Assembly: GCA_947561395.2 (NCBI GenBank)
Contig: OX387193.1
Span: 13,702,001-13,766,000, forward strand
DNA from: Buxus sempervirens
Taxonomy: Eukaryota > Streptophyta > Magnoliopsida > Buxales > Buxaceae
Length of the DNA: 64,000 nt
Direction: 5' to 3'
Shown here: positions 22,021-31,508 of the stretch, piece after piece
Layout: each line of letters begins with the position of its first letter
Numbering within the stretch: the stretch's first letter is position 1
Program-made: the position numbers and the translations under genes
The notes under the pieces: model-generated
Databases searched by the model: none
What the model was told of the DNA's origin: nothing
Seen by the model: the letters and a program-made list of their open reading frames with translations, nothing else

Positions 22021-24298
22021 TGTGAGACATGGGAAAAAATCACCGGAGTGATCGTCCCCTCCGTCAACACACGGGCTCAACGCAAAAAATTGGGAGAGTC
22101 GCCACCATTCATGATTTTGGGGTGAGAATGGACACCAAAGAGTTAAAAGTAGGCAAAAATAGCCAAAAGACAAATTCTAGGATAAAAATAATCCTACTTG
22201 AAAATCAAATCCAGAGATGGGTAAGGGGATTAGATTATGAACGGGGGAAGGTATTAGGCACCCCCATTCATCCACACGAAGTGGTTGCCAAGTGTATATT
22301 CATGCAAAAAACAAAGTAAGAAAGCTTGCTAAAAATCATGAGAAACCTTGAAAAAGGAACAATGTATGATATTTTCACATGAAGATCCAAATGGATTTTA
22401 GATCTTCTCTTATGTCAATATCACTTTTGGAGTATTTCAAAAGATGGAAATCAAAGTAGAGGTTGCATAAAACCAAGTTAAATCAAATCCGAAAAATTCG
22501 GTAAAAAGTATGCCATTTGCCTTAAAATCATTCAAATCCAATTCTAAATTGAACCAAACCAAATCCATTTGAAAGATTAGGGTAAATAAGAGTCTCATGC
22601 AAAATTTCACTTCATTCCAATGAAAAAACTAGGAGTTATGCTCCTTTGAAGTTGCTGTTGGGGATTTTTAAAAGTAGTAAGTGGGCAACTTTGGAAAATT
22701 GTCTAGACAAATCCACTACATAGAAATCCACGAAATTTGGTGTGATTGAAGTCTGTATGGCCATCTTTCAACAGAAACTAGCCTCATACAAAAATCCCTT
22801 CGGATGTGCCTTGGGTAGTCTCCCGAACAGGCCCCGAAGATCACAGATTTACCCAGAAAAATGCAAATGAGCAGTTCTGAGTAAATCGGCTACCAATAAT
22901 TCAAATGGAATCCAAAAATTATGAAACCAACTGGATTTAAAAATAGACTCAAAAAGGAGTACTCAGAAATAAAAACCACTCGAATCGGACTTAAAACGAA
23001 CACATGGCGGTCCGTCGAAGTGACAAGTTCTGTACTTGGACCTGAACTGTCCACTCAACTTCGACAGAGAAGTGTCAAAAATAGGCGAGATAGAAATTCA
23101 TGAAATTTGGTGGACATAAACTAGACAGCCTTACCTTTCCCATGGTTCTGGAATCGCCCCAAAATTCATCCGGACGATGAAGTTACGGACGTCCGAAGTA
23201 AGGGTACAGGTGCTGTCAAGCTAAGCCACTTTTGAAGAAATCAAATCCGAAAATTGACAAAAAGTGTGTGATTCGTGTGAGATGAATCCAAAACCTTTGA
23301 AAAGCATTTTAAAACACTCCAGAATTTGATTGAGGTCATTTATTTGAGTTTTATCACAATAAATGCAATAAACCCCAAATATGAGCCTATCCCGCCAAAA
23401 TAGTGATATGTGTGCAAAAGTGAAAAAAACCAAGCAAGATCCATACACATGCATATAGATTCAACAAAATAGGTTCTAGCATAGCCTAGGGTTCCGTTCC
23501 ATTATCGTTTCCCTCTGTTCTCTTTAAGATAATCAAGGGTACTTTGAATATGGAACGGTTTACAATCAATCAAAAAGGCCTTATGCTACATGGGTTCTAG
23601 CACTAGGGTCAATCCCCAGTCTCGTTTCTCCTAGATCCGCCTTCACGTTTTACGGCTAGGGGAGTCTTGAGATACTTTGAGCCGGGGAAGGATTTCCACA
23701 CATACAAACAAGGCTTTACACTACAGAAAGGTAGAAGAAGAGATCTAGATCTAGGAATGTAAAGACAGAAAATAAAAAGAAAAGTTGAGGCTTACCTGAG
23801 TTCTGGAGGCGATTCCACAGCGGTTTCCTTCTTCTCTTGGAGTTCTTCTTTGCGAGAATTCAAAACAAGAGTTGTGTGCCATTTGCTCAAGGAGGAGGCT
23901 CCTATTTATAGGCAAGGGCTAAGGTCATTGGTAGACACAAATTAATGTCTAGAACCCCTCCAACCTAAACCCTAAGGTTATTTCCGCGATTTCCCCTCAT
24001 TTAATGAGGGACATGATGGTAAAAGTGAAAAGCTCTCGGAAAACCCTAATTTTGAGCAAACTTAAGGTATCCGGTACATCAGACCGGATAACAAAGTGCC
24101 TTAAGGTATCCGGTACATGGTACCGGATACGCTAAGGCTCACACGTATCCGGATAGTCAGACCGGATACGGGAAAGGGTACTTGTATCCGGATACTCAAT
24201 CCGGATACAGGTAAAAGTCTATTTTCTTCAAATTCTGTGCTGGCTTTCCAGGAGATAATGATTTTTGATGATTGTTTGTGCAATTTGGGGTGTCTGCA
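22021..24298 (-). mobile_element. Element 2 3' LTR (2278 bp)
   Basis: In + coordinates TGTGAGACATGG to GGGGTGTCTGCA; the outer base pair has changed so the - strand begins TGCAGACACCCC instead of TGTAGACACCCC. TATAAATA is at 23910-23903, the GTATCCGG palindromes at 24067-24208, TAGCCGTAAAACGTGAAG at about 23643-23661, and the PBS-like TGGCGACTCT about 85 bp from the LTR edge (near 22096-22105). Confidence 0.95.
24067..24208. repeat. Palindrome array, half-site GTATCCGG (element 2 3' LTR)
   Basis: Four units pair GTATCCGG with CCGGAT(A)AC across 8-9 bp, 160-300 bp upstream of the TATA box. Confidence 0.9.
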
Positions 24299-24316
24299 AC
24301 TGCCCCTCTTTGCGGG
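24299..24316 (-). promoter_or_regulatory. Polypurine tract of element 2
   Basis: The - strand reads CCGCAAAGAGGGGCAGT directly before the 3' LTR. The same wording (GCAAAGAGGGGGCAGC) precedes the 3' LTR of element C. It primes plus-strand DNA synthesis in LTR retrotransposons. Confidence 0.85.
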
Positions 24317-24870
24317 AGCTGCGAAGCAGTGAGCTGCAAAGAGTAGACAAGCCCAAATTGCATTCCCTTGAGCATGATTTGCTCGGTTCAATTCAATTTC
24401 TGTAGAAAACCATTTTTGAGTGGAGATTTGCCAAAAGGCCCTCACTTTAAGGGGGCATCTCTCCAAGAGTTCTTAAATTCCACTGAGCCCTTTGTGGCTG
24501 TGAAGTGGATTTTAAGCCCAAAAATACGATTTTTTTGAAAAACTGATTTTTTATCAAACCAAGTTGAAAATTGAGTGGATATCATCCTTTTGACCAGCAC
24601 ATTTCCCAAAGTTGTCCCGAATTCCACAGAGCTCTCGTGGCTGTGAGGTGGATTTCAAGACAAAAATAGGATTTTTGAGAAAATAGTAAGAATTATAGCA
24701 CAAGTTTGCTTTTTTCTTTTTTCCTTTTCTCTTTTTTTTTCTCTTTTTTTTTTAATTTCCTTTTCTTTTTTTTTTCTTTTCATTTCCCTTTTTTTCTATT
24801 CTTTCCTGTTTTTTTCTTTATTTTTTCTATTTTTTCTGCTTTTTTTCTATTTTTTTTTCTTTTTTTTTCT
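24317..24870. other. Spacer between polypurine tract and antisense gene promoter
   Basis: No coding frame is seen. It contains a short duplicated phrase (GTGGCTGTGA(A/G)GTGGAT near 24493 and 24630) and a long T-rich tract (about 24708-24870). Confidence 0.6.
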
Positions 24871-24873
24871 TTA

Positions 24874-24936
24874 GTATCCGGTAAGTATATCCGGATAATA
24901 CAGGGTCTGCGGGTATCCGGCCTGAGTATCCGGATC
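24874..24936. promoter_or_regulatory. GTATCCGG palindromes upstream of the antisense gene
   Basis: Two units (GTATCCGG...TATCCGGATA at 24874 and GTATCCGG...TATCCGGATC at 24912) repeat the half-site of the element 2 LTR. They stand immediately upstream of a GC-rich stretch (24953-25140) that looks like a + strand transcript leader, parallel to their place upstream of the TATA box in the LTR. Function as a promoter element is inferred. Confidence 0.6.
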
Positions 24937-24954
24937 CCGCATGTTTACTTAAGT

Positions 24955-25274
24955 CGCGCGCGACCGCAACCTTTCATTCCTTTTCTTCTTGCTCCGATTA
25001 CCCAGACCGGCCATCTCCTTCTTCTTCTTCACCCGACGACTCGTCCTGCTTCTCCGGCGATCTCCAGCAACTCCGGCGACTCCTATTGCTGCCGGCGACG
25101 ACCTGCAACTCCGGCGACTTCAGTGATTGCTCTTTGACAGCCGCAGTCGAGCCCTAGCTCGATTTTTCCCATTCTCTTGTGATTTCTTAGCCTGACATTG
25201 GAGGTTTTGCTCCGGCTACTTGTCCCTTGAGTCCCATTTGCAATCAGGCACTTGCTTCTCCACTGCTCGCCCAG
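24955..25274 (+). other. Possible noncoding leader exon of the antisense gene
   Basis: A GC-rich stretch with repeated TCCGGCGA-type phrases and no ATG ends at CTCGCCCAG followed by GTTAGTGAG, a good 5' splice site at 25275. Sequence beyond it is T-rich and intron-like until the acceptor at 25864. The exon is inferred from composition and splice signals only. Confidence 0.4.
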
Positions 25275-25864
25275 GTTAGTGAGATTAGAGTTTTTCTGGG
25301 TAATCCATTCATGCTTATTTGGACGAATTTCAATGCCATGTGCTATTTTTCCTTTGTAATGTGCTTTACTGCCACATCCAAGCCATGTGTCCATGTTATT
25401 TGTTTTGTTCTTGTCAAATCTTCAGAACTGGATGCAATGTTGGTTGACTGTTAAAGGTGATGCTTCTTGATTGGATTTTGATTCTTATGCTTAATTGCCT
25501 AGTTCTTCATGGTTCTTCATATGATCAGATTTGGCATTTTTTGTTGAATTTCTGCATGCTGACCGAATTTGCTCATAAACTCTTGGTATTCTTGATGCTG
25601 CCATATTCACTTTATGATTCCTAATGGCCTGTTGCCTTAGACCTTGGAATTGCCTGCTGGTGGTATTCATTGAATTTGTATGCTGAATTGGTTTGGACCT
25701 TGCTCCGACTTTCTTATATTTGACCAACTGGTGGTCTTTTCCCATGATTTTCTTTCCTTTTCAGATGGCATACTGCTGGTGCCATGTTGTACTTCTTCTG
25801 ATTGAATTCTGATTCTCATACCTCGCTGTTACTTCTTTTGTCTTGATATGCTGGGATTTATCAG

Positions 25865-26924
25865 GCCTTAACTGACTGCTACAATAGAAAGTCGAAACGC
25901 TTCCTAGCATGTGCCCAGATCCTGCAGGTAAAAAGTTTTTTTTCTTTTTTTCTTGCTTTTTGGCTTTCTTTTTTTGCCTTCCTTGCTTTTTTTTTTTTTT
26001 CTTTTTCTTTATACAATGTGCTGACACCTCTCTCCTTCTTTGCAGCTTTGGCTACTTGATCATTTGAGCCAGATTGAAGAGATCAATCGACACTTCTTCC
26101 CGAGTCTGAAAGTCCCTCTCTTGATGAGCAACAGGGGGTGCCCCGATATTCCAGGGGGCAAACAGGGCTGGTTCACTTTCTTGGGCTCGCTTCAGGATGA
26201 CCAGGTGAGATGGCTTGGCACTTATCAACCTAATGCAGAGACAGTGATTAGCTTCCGAGACCGCAACTTTTTGATTCTGGCGGGCCTGAAGCATGCAGTG
26301 CTGTATCTTCCTCTGCGGGTCCTTCGTCAGTTCCGAGCGACCCAGGGGATTATCATCCCATGTGGATATGAGGATCGTCTTGGGCCCCTTTCTATGAAGC
26401 TGAATGCCTGGTTGATGAAGGAGTGGTCCTATGTCCGCTTCATGCATGGTCCAGTCTTCTCAGAAGCCCATGTGAAGGATTATCTCTTCTGGATTAAGGA
26501 ACAGATACAGACTCAGGCCCCGGTACCCGAAGATCCTCCTGTAGTCTTGGCTCCCACCTATGAGGACATTCTAGAGTCTGAGCGGGCTTCTCATAAGCGG
26601 CTTCAGCAGATATGGGTACGGGAGGCCCAGGAGCTCAGGATACAGGGCGCTTATCTGGAGAGGCAGCTTGAGGAGCAGATCTCACGCCGCATTGCCGTGG
26701 AAGAGAAGCTGGAGGAGCAGAGGCAGGCTCGTTGCTTTGAGGTCCGTATGATCCGGCAGAAGTACCAGGCTACTTTGGCCAGTCTTAGGAGTATGAGGAT
26801 CAAGCAGGCCCTTTCAGATGAGGTCATTTCCTTCCTGAGTGATCCCGCTGCAGAGGGGGCTTCAGGAGTCATTGCAGCTCAGGCAGCTCGGATTCGGGAG
26901 CTTGAGGAGCGGCTAGGAGATTAG
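25865..26924 (+). pseudogene. Antisense ORF of element 2, C-terminal part of a plant mobile domain/DUF7745-like protein, two exons
   Basis: Two exons join in frame. 25865-25927 follows TTTATCAG and ends CTGCAG before GTAAAA; 26046-26924 follows TTCTTTGCAG. The 118-bp T-rich intron is not a multiple of three. The joined product has about 313 residues and crosses the junction as RFLACAQILQLWLLDHL, which from memory resembles the core of DUF7745/plant-mobile-domain proteins carried by plant retroelements. The remainder shows a Trp-rich globular part (about residues 30-160) and a Glu/Arg-rich coiled coil (about 185-260 and the last 20 residues). No start codon or N-terminal half is visible upstream, so the copy is either truncated or begins at an undetected exon. 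It runs opposite to gag-pol and ends about 1 kb from the pol stop. Antisense ORFs near the 3' LTR are known in Tat elements. Confidence 0.62.
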
Positions 26925-27371
26925 CTTTATTTCCTGCACATTTTTCATTCCTTTGTACAAAATTGAACTCCAATAGTGGAAATACGAAGGATTTAATTCA
27001 AAATAAAGTTTTTATATTATTGGCCTCAGAATGCTCAGATGCTTGTAAAAACAAAGGTTTTATGAAAAGTATTTGATTTATCATCACTGGCCAAAGTATA
27101 ATTTTTCCTTTTTATATATTTTTTTTTTGTATTTTTTGAAATTTGGTCCATGCACTTAATCACCTATAATTAAAGGAATTAGAACCAGGTTAAATAATGA
27201 AAAGGGTAGTCCACAAAATACTGAGGGATCAGAACCATCCATCTTAGGACCTTTAGAGTCATTCCCAACTGCCAAAACTGCCCCTTTCTGCTCATGCCAA
27301 CTTTTCTTAAGGCTCAGATCCCCATGATCAACTCAACCTCTGATTTTTTCATTTTTTCTTATTTTTTCTTA

Positions 27372-27416
<45 letters not shown>

Positions 27417-27900
27417 CAATATTGCCCCTAGCGCCAGTTACGGTTTTCACTAGGGCCGGCTCCTGCATTCCGTCATCACCCATCTTACTCTGATATTTGA
27501 ATGAACAAGCTAAGATCACCGAGGGCTTAAAAATAGGACGAAATAAAGGCTAGGCTCAGTTTATGAAAGAAAGGGTATTAAAGGCCCAAAATTTTTCAAG
27601 TGTGGAAATAGGTCAACCGGACTTACAGTCATGATGAATTTAACCCTTTTCCCCCAAATTGCATTTTTTGCCTTTTTCTTTTTTTCACACTTGGCTTTCA
27701 TTTGCCATTTCCATTGCTTTTCCTCTCTTTTTCTTTTTCTTTCCTCACTTTTGCCCCAATTGATTTTGCCCCAATTTGACTGTAAATCCGGTTTGGGTTG
27801 ATCAAAGAAACGAACCGGCTCAACTTGGCTAGACTAGGGATTTGAATTTTTGAAGGAAATAAAGAAAAATGGCCTCAGATCATTTCCTAGAAATATTCAC
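26925..27900. other. Convergent spacer between antisense gene and pol
   Basis: Both genes end into this 1-kb stretch. It has an uninterrupted T run of about 35 (27381-27416), other T-rich tracts, and several GGGGCAA phrases on the - strand (near 27755-27775). No coding frame is supported. Confidence 0.7.
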
Positions 27901-30900
27901 TCAAGGAAAATACCTTTTTACCGCATCAGAGTTAATGGGCTCAGGAAAATCTGACCCATCCATTTCTGCTAAGATGAGTGCACCCCCTGATAGGACTTTC
28001 TTGACGACATATGGGCCTTCCCAATTGGGCTTGAACTTACCACGAGGGTCTTCCAAAAATGGTAGAATTTTCTTTAGCACTAAGTTTCCTTCTTGGAAAG
28101 TTCTGGGCCTCACTTTCTTATTGTAAGCCCGGGCCATTCTCTTCTGGTACAACTGTCCATGGCAAAGCGCTTTCAACCGCTTTTCTTCTATCAGGTTGAG
28201 TTGATCATGTCTCGACTGGACCCATTCGGCTTCTTCTAGTTCTGCTTCCATGAGCACTCGGAGTGAGGGGATCTCTACTTCCACGGGCAAGACTGCTTCC
28301 ATCCCATAGACTAGGGAGTACGGGGTTGCCCCAGTTGAAGTACGGATTGAGGTTCTGTATGCATGCAGAGCAAGTGGCAACATTTCGTGCCAATCCTTGT
28401 AGCTTACTACCATCTTTTGAATGATTTTCTTTATATTCTTGTTTGCTGCTTCCACTGCCCCATTCATCTTTGGCCTGTATGGAGCTGACTTATGGTGGGT
28501 GATCTGAAACTGCTCACACATTTTCTTCATGTCCTTGTTCTTAATATTTGAAGCATTGTCTGATACTATGGCATTTGGCAGTCCATAGCGACAAATGATA
28601 TTGTGCTTCAAAAATTTGATCACATGGTTGCTTGTGATATTTGCATATGATGCAGCTTCCACCCACTTAGTGAAGTAGTCAATCGCCACCAGGATGAATC
28701 TGTGCCCGTTCGATGCCTTAGGTGAGATCATGCCAATAACATCTATGCCCCACATAGAGAAGGGCCAGGGTGATGTCATGTTGTGCAGCTCACCTGGGGG
28801 TGCATGCTTGTTATCTGCATATATCTGGCATTGGTGGCACCTCCTGACATGTATACAGCAATCATGCTCCATGGTCGTCCAGTAGTATCCCAACCTCAGG
28901 ATCTTCTTAGCCAACATGTGTCCACTCATATGGGGTCCACAGACTCCTCCATGTACAGTCTCAATCAGCCTTTCCGATTCAGCCTTGGCAACACATCTTA
29001 GCAGAATGTCGTTATGTGACCTCTTGTACACATGTCCACCACTTAGCAGAAATTGACCAGCCAATCTCTGTATTGTCCTCTTCTCAGTAGCAGTGGCATT
29101 TTCTGGCAGACTCCGACTGTTCAAGAAATTTTTGATATCTTGAAACCATGGTGCTTCTTCTTCTGGTGCTCCCTCTAGAACGAGACAGTAAGCCGGTTCA
29201 TCTCGGACCTCAATTTCCAGCGGTCTGATGTCTACTCCTTCTGATATGCTGACCATTGAAGCCAAGGTTGCTAGAGCATCCGCAAACTGATTCTTGGCCC
29301 TTGGCATATAGTTGAAGGAAATTCGAGTGAAATTTGTGCTTATTTCTTCCAAATACTGGTGATAGGGGATCAATTTGTGATCCTTTGTTTTCCACTCACC
29401 AGTTGTTTGGAAGATGATAAGACTCGAATCCCCATATACGTCCAGTTCCTCTACTCCATGATCCATGGCTGCTTGCAATCCAATTATGCATGCCTCATAT
29501 TCTGCTATGTTATTGGTGCACTGGAATCTCAGCTTTACTGCAATTGGGATATGTGAACCATCTGGTTTAACCAAGACTGCCCCTATTCCGTTCCCATTCA
29601 TGTTGGCGGCCCCATCGAAGAACATCTGCCAGGAACTCTCACTGTTCTCCTCTTCAGTGTACAGAATTGCTTCATCTGGGAAGTTGGTCTTCAAGGGTTG
29701 ATATTCTGGTAAAGGATGTGCAGCCAGGTGATCAGCTATGGCTTGACCTTTGATTGCCTTCTGGGTGATGTACGTGAGGTCAAACTCGGATAGTAGCAGT
29801 TGCCATTTTGCCGTCCTGCCAGTCAGTGCCGGTTTCTCAAATAAATACTTCAGCGGGTCCATCCGGGATATCAATAGTGTAGAGTGACTAAGGAAATAAT
29901 GCCTTAGCCTCTGAGTGGCCCACACTAGAGCACAGCAAGTCTTTTCCAATGATGAATACTTAGCTTCATATTCTGTGAATTTTTTACTCAGATAGTAAAT
30001 TGCCCTTTCTTTTCTGCCAGTCTCATCATGTTGCCCCAAGACACATCCCATTGACGTTTCCAACACTGACAAGTATAGGATCAGTGGTCTTCCTGGAGTT
30101 GGTGGCACTAGCACAGGTGGGTTCAGCAAATACCTCTTTATTGTATCAAATGCCTGCTGGCAGTCCTCATTCCAGACCGTCGGGTTATCTTTCCTCAAAA
30201 GTTTTAAAATTGGTTCACAGATAGCAGTGAGCTGTGCTATGAACCGGCTTATGTATTGAATCCTTCCAAGAAAACCCCTGACCTCCTTCTCAGTTCTGGG
30301 TGCTGGCATTTCAATTATGGCCTTGGCTTTAGCCGGGTCAATTTCAATTCCTCTTCGGCTCACTATAAACCCCAGTAATTTCCCTGATGTAGCCCCAAAG
30401 ACGCACTTAGCCGGGTTAAGCCGTAAACTGTACTTCCTGAGCCGATCAAACACTTTCTTCAGATTGATCAAGTGGTCTTCTTCTTTGCAGGATTTGGCAA
30501 TCATATCGTCTACGTAGACCTCCATCTCCTTGTGGATCATGTCATGAAATAGTGCTGTCATGGCCCGCTGGTATGTTGCCCCAGCGTTCTTAAGCCCAAA
30601 CGGCATGACTGTGTAGTGGAATGTGCCCCAAGGTGTGATAAATGCTGTTTTCTCTTGATCCTCCTTAGCCATCTTGATCTGATTATATCCTGAGAAACCA
30701 TCCATGAAGGAGAACAGGCTATGTACCGCAGTATTATCGACCAGAATGTCGATGTGTGGAAGCGGAAAATCGTCCTTTGGGCTTGCCCTGTTTAAGTCTC
30801 TATAGTCCACGCACATTCGGACCTTCCCGTCCTTCTTTGGTACTGGGACTATGTTTGCGAGCCACTCCGGGTACGTAGAGACTGCCAAAAATCCGGCTTG

Positions 30901-31488
30901 GAACTGTTTGACCACTTCATCCTTGACCTTCAAAGTCCACTCAGGTTTCAATCTTCTCAGCTTCTGCTTAATCGGCTTAACCCCTGGCAAAATTGGCAAC
31001 TTGTGCACCACCATGTCAGTGTCCAACCCTGGCATGTCCCGATATGACCAAGCAAACACATCCTTGTAATCTGCCAAGAATTGTGACATTTCATTTTTCT
31101 GCACATCAGACAAGCATGACCCGATTTTCACAATTTTTGGGTCCTCTTTGGTCCCAAGGTTTATGGATATGGTCTCCTCAATATTTGGTTGGACCCCCTT
31201 TTCATGACGTTCCAATTGGTATTCAATTTCTTTTGGAACATCTTCTTCTTCGACCTCGGTCTCTTCTTCGACCCCCATGAGATCAAAGTCGAGCTCAAGG
31301 TCGAAGTCATATTCAACCTGGTCCAATTCGGTCTGATTATATGGCTCATAAGTGGTTCGGACCTTTTTGAAAAAATTAAATTTCCTAGAAAAAATAGAAA
31401 AATCTTTTTGGGTTTTTTGTGGGCCTTCTAAACATAATTCCCCTGAAGACGAAGGCCCATTAGAACCTTCAGGGAAATGGCATTCCAC
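27901..31488 (-). CDS. pol: Element 2 pol: reverse transcriptase, two RNase H domains, integrase
   Basis: The open frame of 1195 codons begins at a GTG, not an ATG, so it is probably reached by frameshift from gag-pro. Domains in order: acidic linker (about residues 1-160); reverse transcriptase with VDYRDLNRASPKDDFPLP, MPFGLKNAGAT and YVDD (about 200-390); a connection/first RNase H that has lost its usual first Asp (LYLSVLETSMG, about 440-560); a second archaeal-type RNase H with FFDGA, AEYEA, YGDS and NQFADALA (about 620-750); integrase with a zinc-binding H...H...C..C segment and the D, D, E residues in WGIDVIG, VSDNASN and NGAVEAANK (about 840-1060); and a C-terminal DNA-binding tail. 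The dual RNase H is the hallmark of Tat. No stop interrupts it. It copies the RNA and inserts the DNA. Confidence 0.95.
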   Translation of the reverse strand: MECHFPEGSNGPSSSGELCLEGPQKTQKDFSIFSRKFNFFKKVRTTYEPYNQTELDQVEYDFDLELDFDLMGVEEETEVEEEDVPKEIEYQLERHEKGVQPNIEETISINLGTKEDPKIVKIGSCLSDVQKNEMSQFLADYKDVFAWSYRDMPGLDTDMVVHKLPILPGVKPIKQKLRRLKPEWTLKVKDEVVKQFQAGFLAVSTYPEWLANIVPVPKKDGKVRMCVDYRDLNRASPKDDFPLPHIDILVDNTAVHSLFSFMDGFSGYNQIKMAKEDQEKTAFITPWGTFHYTVMPFGLKNAGATYQRAMTALFHDMIHKEMEVYVDDMIAKSCKEEDHLINLKKVFDRLRKYSLRLNPAKCVFGATSGKLLGFIVSRRGIEIDPAKAKAIIEMPAPRTEKEVRGFLGRIQYISRFIAQLTAICEPILKLLRKDNPTVWNEDCQQAFDTIKRYLLNPPVLVPPTPGRPLILYLSVLETSMGCVLGQHDETGRKERAIYYLSKKFTEYEAKYSSLEKTCCALVWATQRLRHYFLSHSTLLISRMDPLKYLFEKPALTGRTAKWQLLLSEFDLTYITQKAIKGQAIADHLAAHPLPEYQPLKTNFPDEAILYTEEENSESSWQMFFDGAANMNGNGIGAVLVKPDGSHIPIAVKLRFQCTNNIAEYEACIIGLQAAMDHGVEELDVYGDSSLIIFQTTGEWKTKDHKLIPYHQYLEEISTNFTRISFNYMPRAKNQFADALATLASMVSISEGVDIRPLEIEVRDEPAYCLVLEGAPEEEAPWFQDIKNFLNSRSLPENATATEKRTIQRLAGQFLLSGGHVYKRSHNDILLRCVAKAESERLIETVHGGVCGPHMSGHMLAKKILRLGYYWTTMEHDCCIHVRRCHQCQIYADNKHAPPGELHNMTSPWPFSMWGIDVIGMISPKASNGHRFILVAIDYFTKWVEAASYANITSNHVIKFLKHNIICRYGLPNAIVSDNASNIKNKDMKKMCEQFQITHHKSAPYRPKMNGAVEAANKNIKKIIQKMVVSYKDWHEMLPLALHAYRTSIRTSTGATPYSLVYGMEAVLPVEVEIPSLRVLMEAELEEAEWVQSRHDQLNLIEEKRLKALCHGQLYQKRMARAYNKKVRPRTFQEGNLVLKKILPFLEDPRGKFKPNWEGPYVVKKVLSGGALILAEMDGSDFPEPINSDAVKRYFP

Positions 31489-31508
31489 TATTGGAGTTTT
31501 TTTTTGGA
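31488..31508 (-). promoter_or_regulatory. Putative -1 frameshift site, element 2
   Basis: CCAAAAAAAAACTCCAATAG on the - strand: gag-pro ends KKKLQ-stop (TAG 31490-31488), and a one-base backward slip on A9 enters the pol frame. Element 1 has the same run at the same codon position. Confidence 0.65.

Noticed and set aside
24706-25137. 143-codon Phe-rich + strand frame
   Set aside because: It starts in a T tract and runs into a GC-rich leader-like stretch; no domain is recognisable.
26040-26045. TTG as start codon of the antisense ORF
   Set aside because: It lies in a 3' splice site (TTCTTTGCAG) and an in-frame upstream exon fits better.
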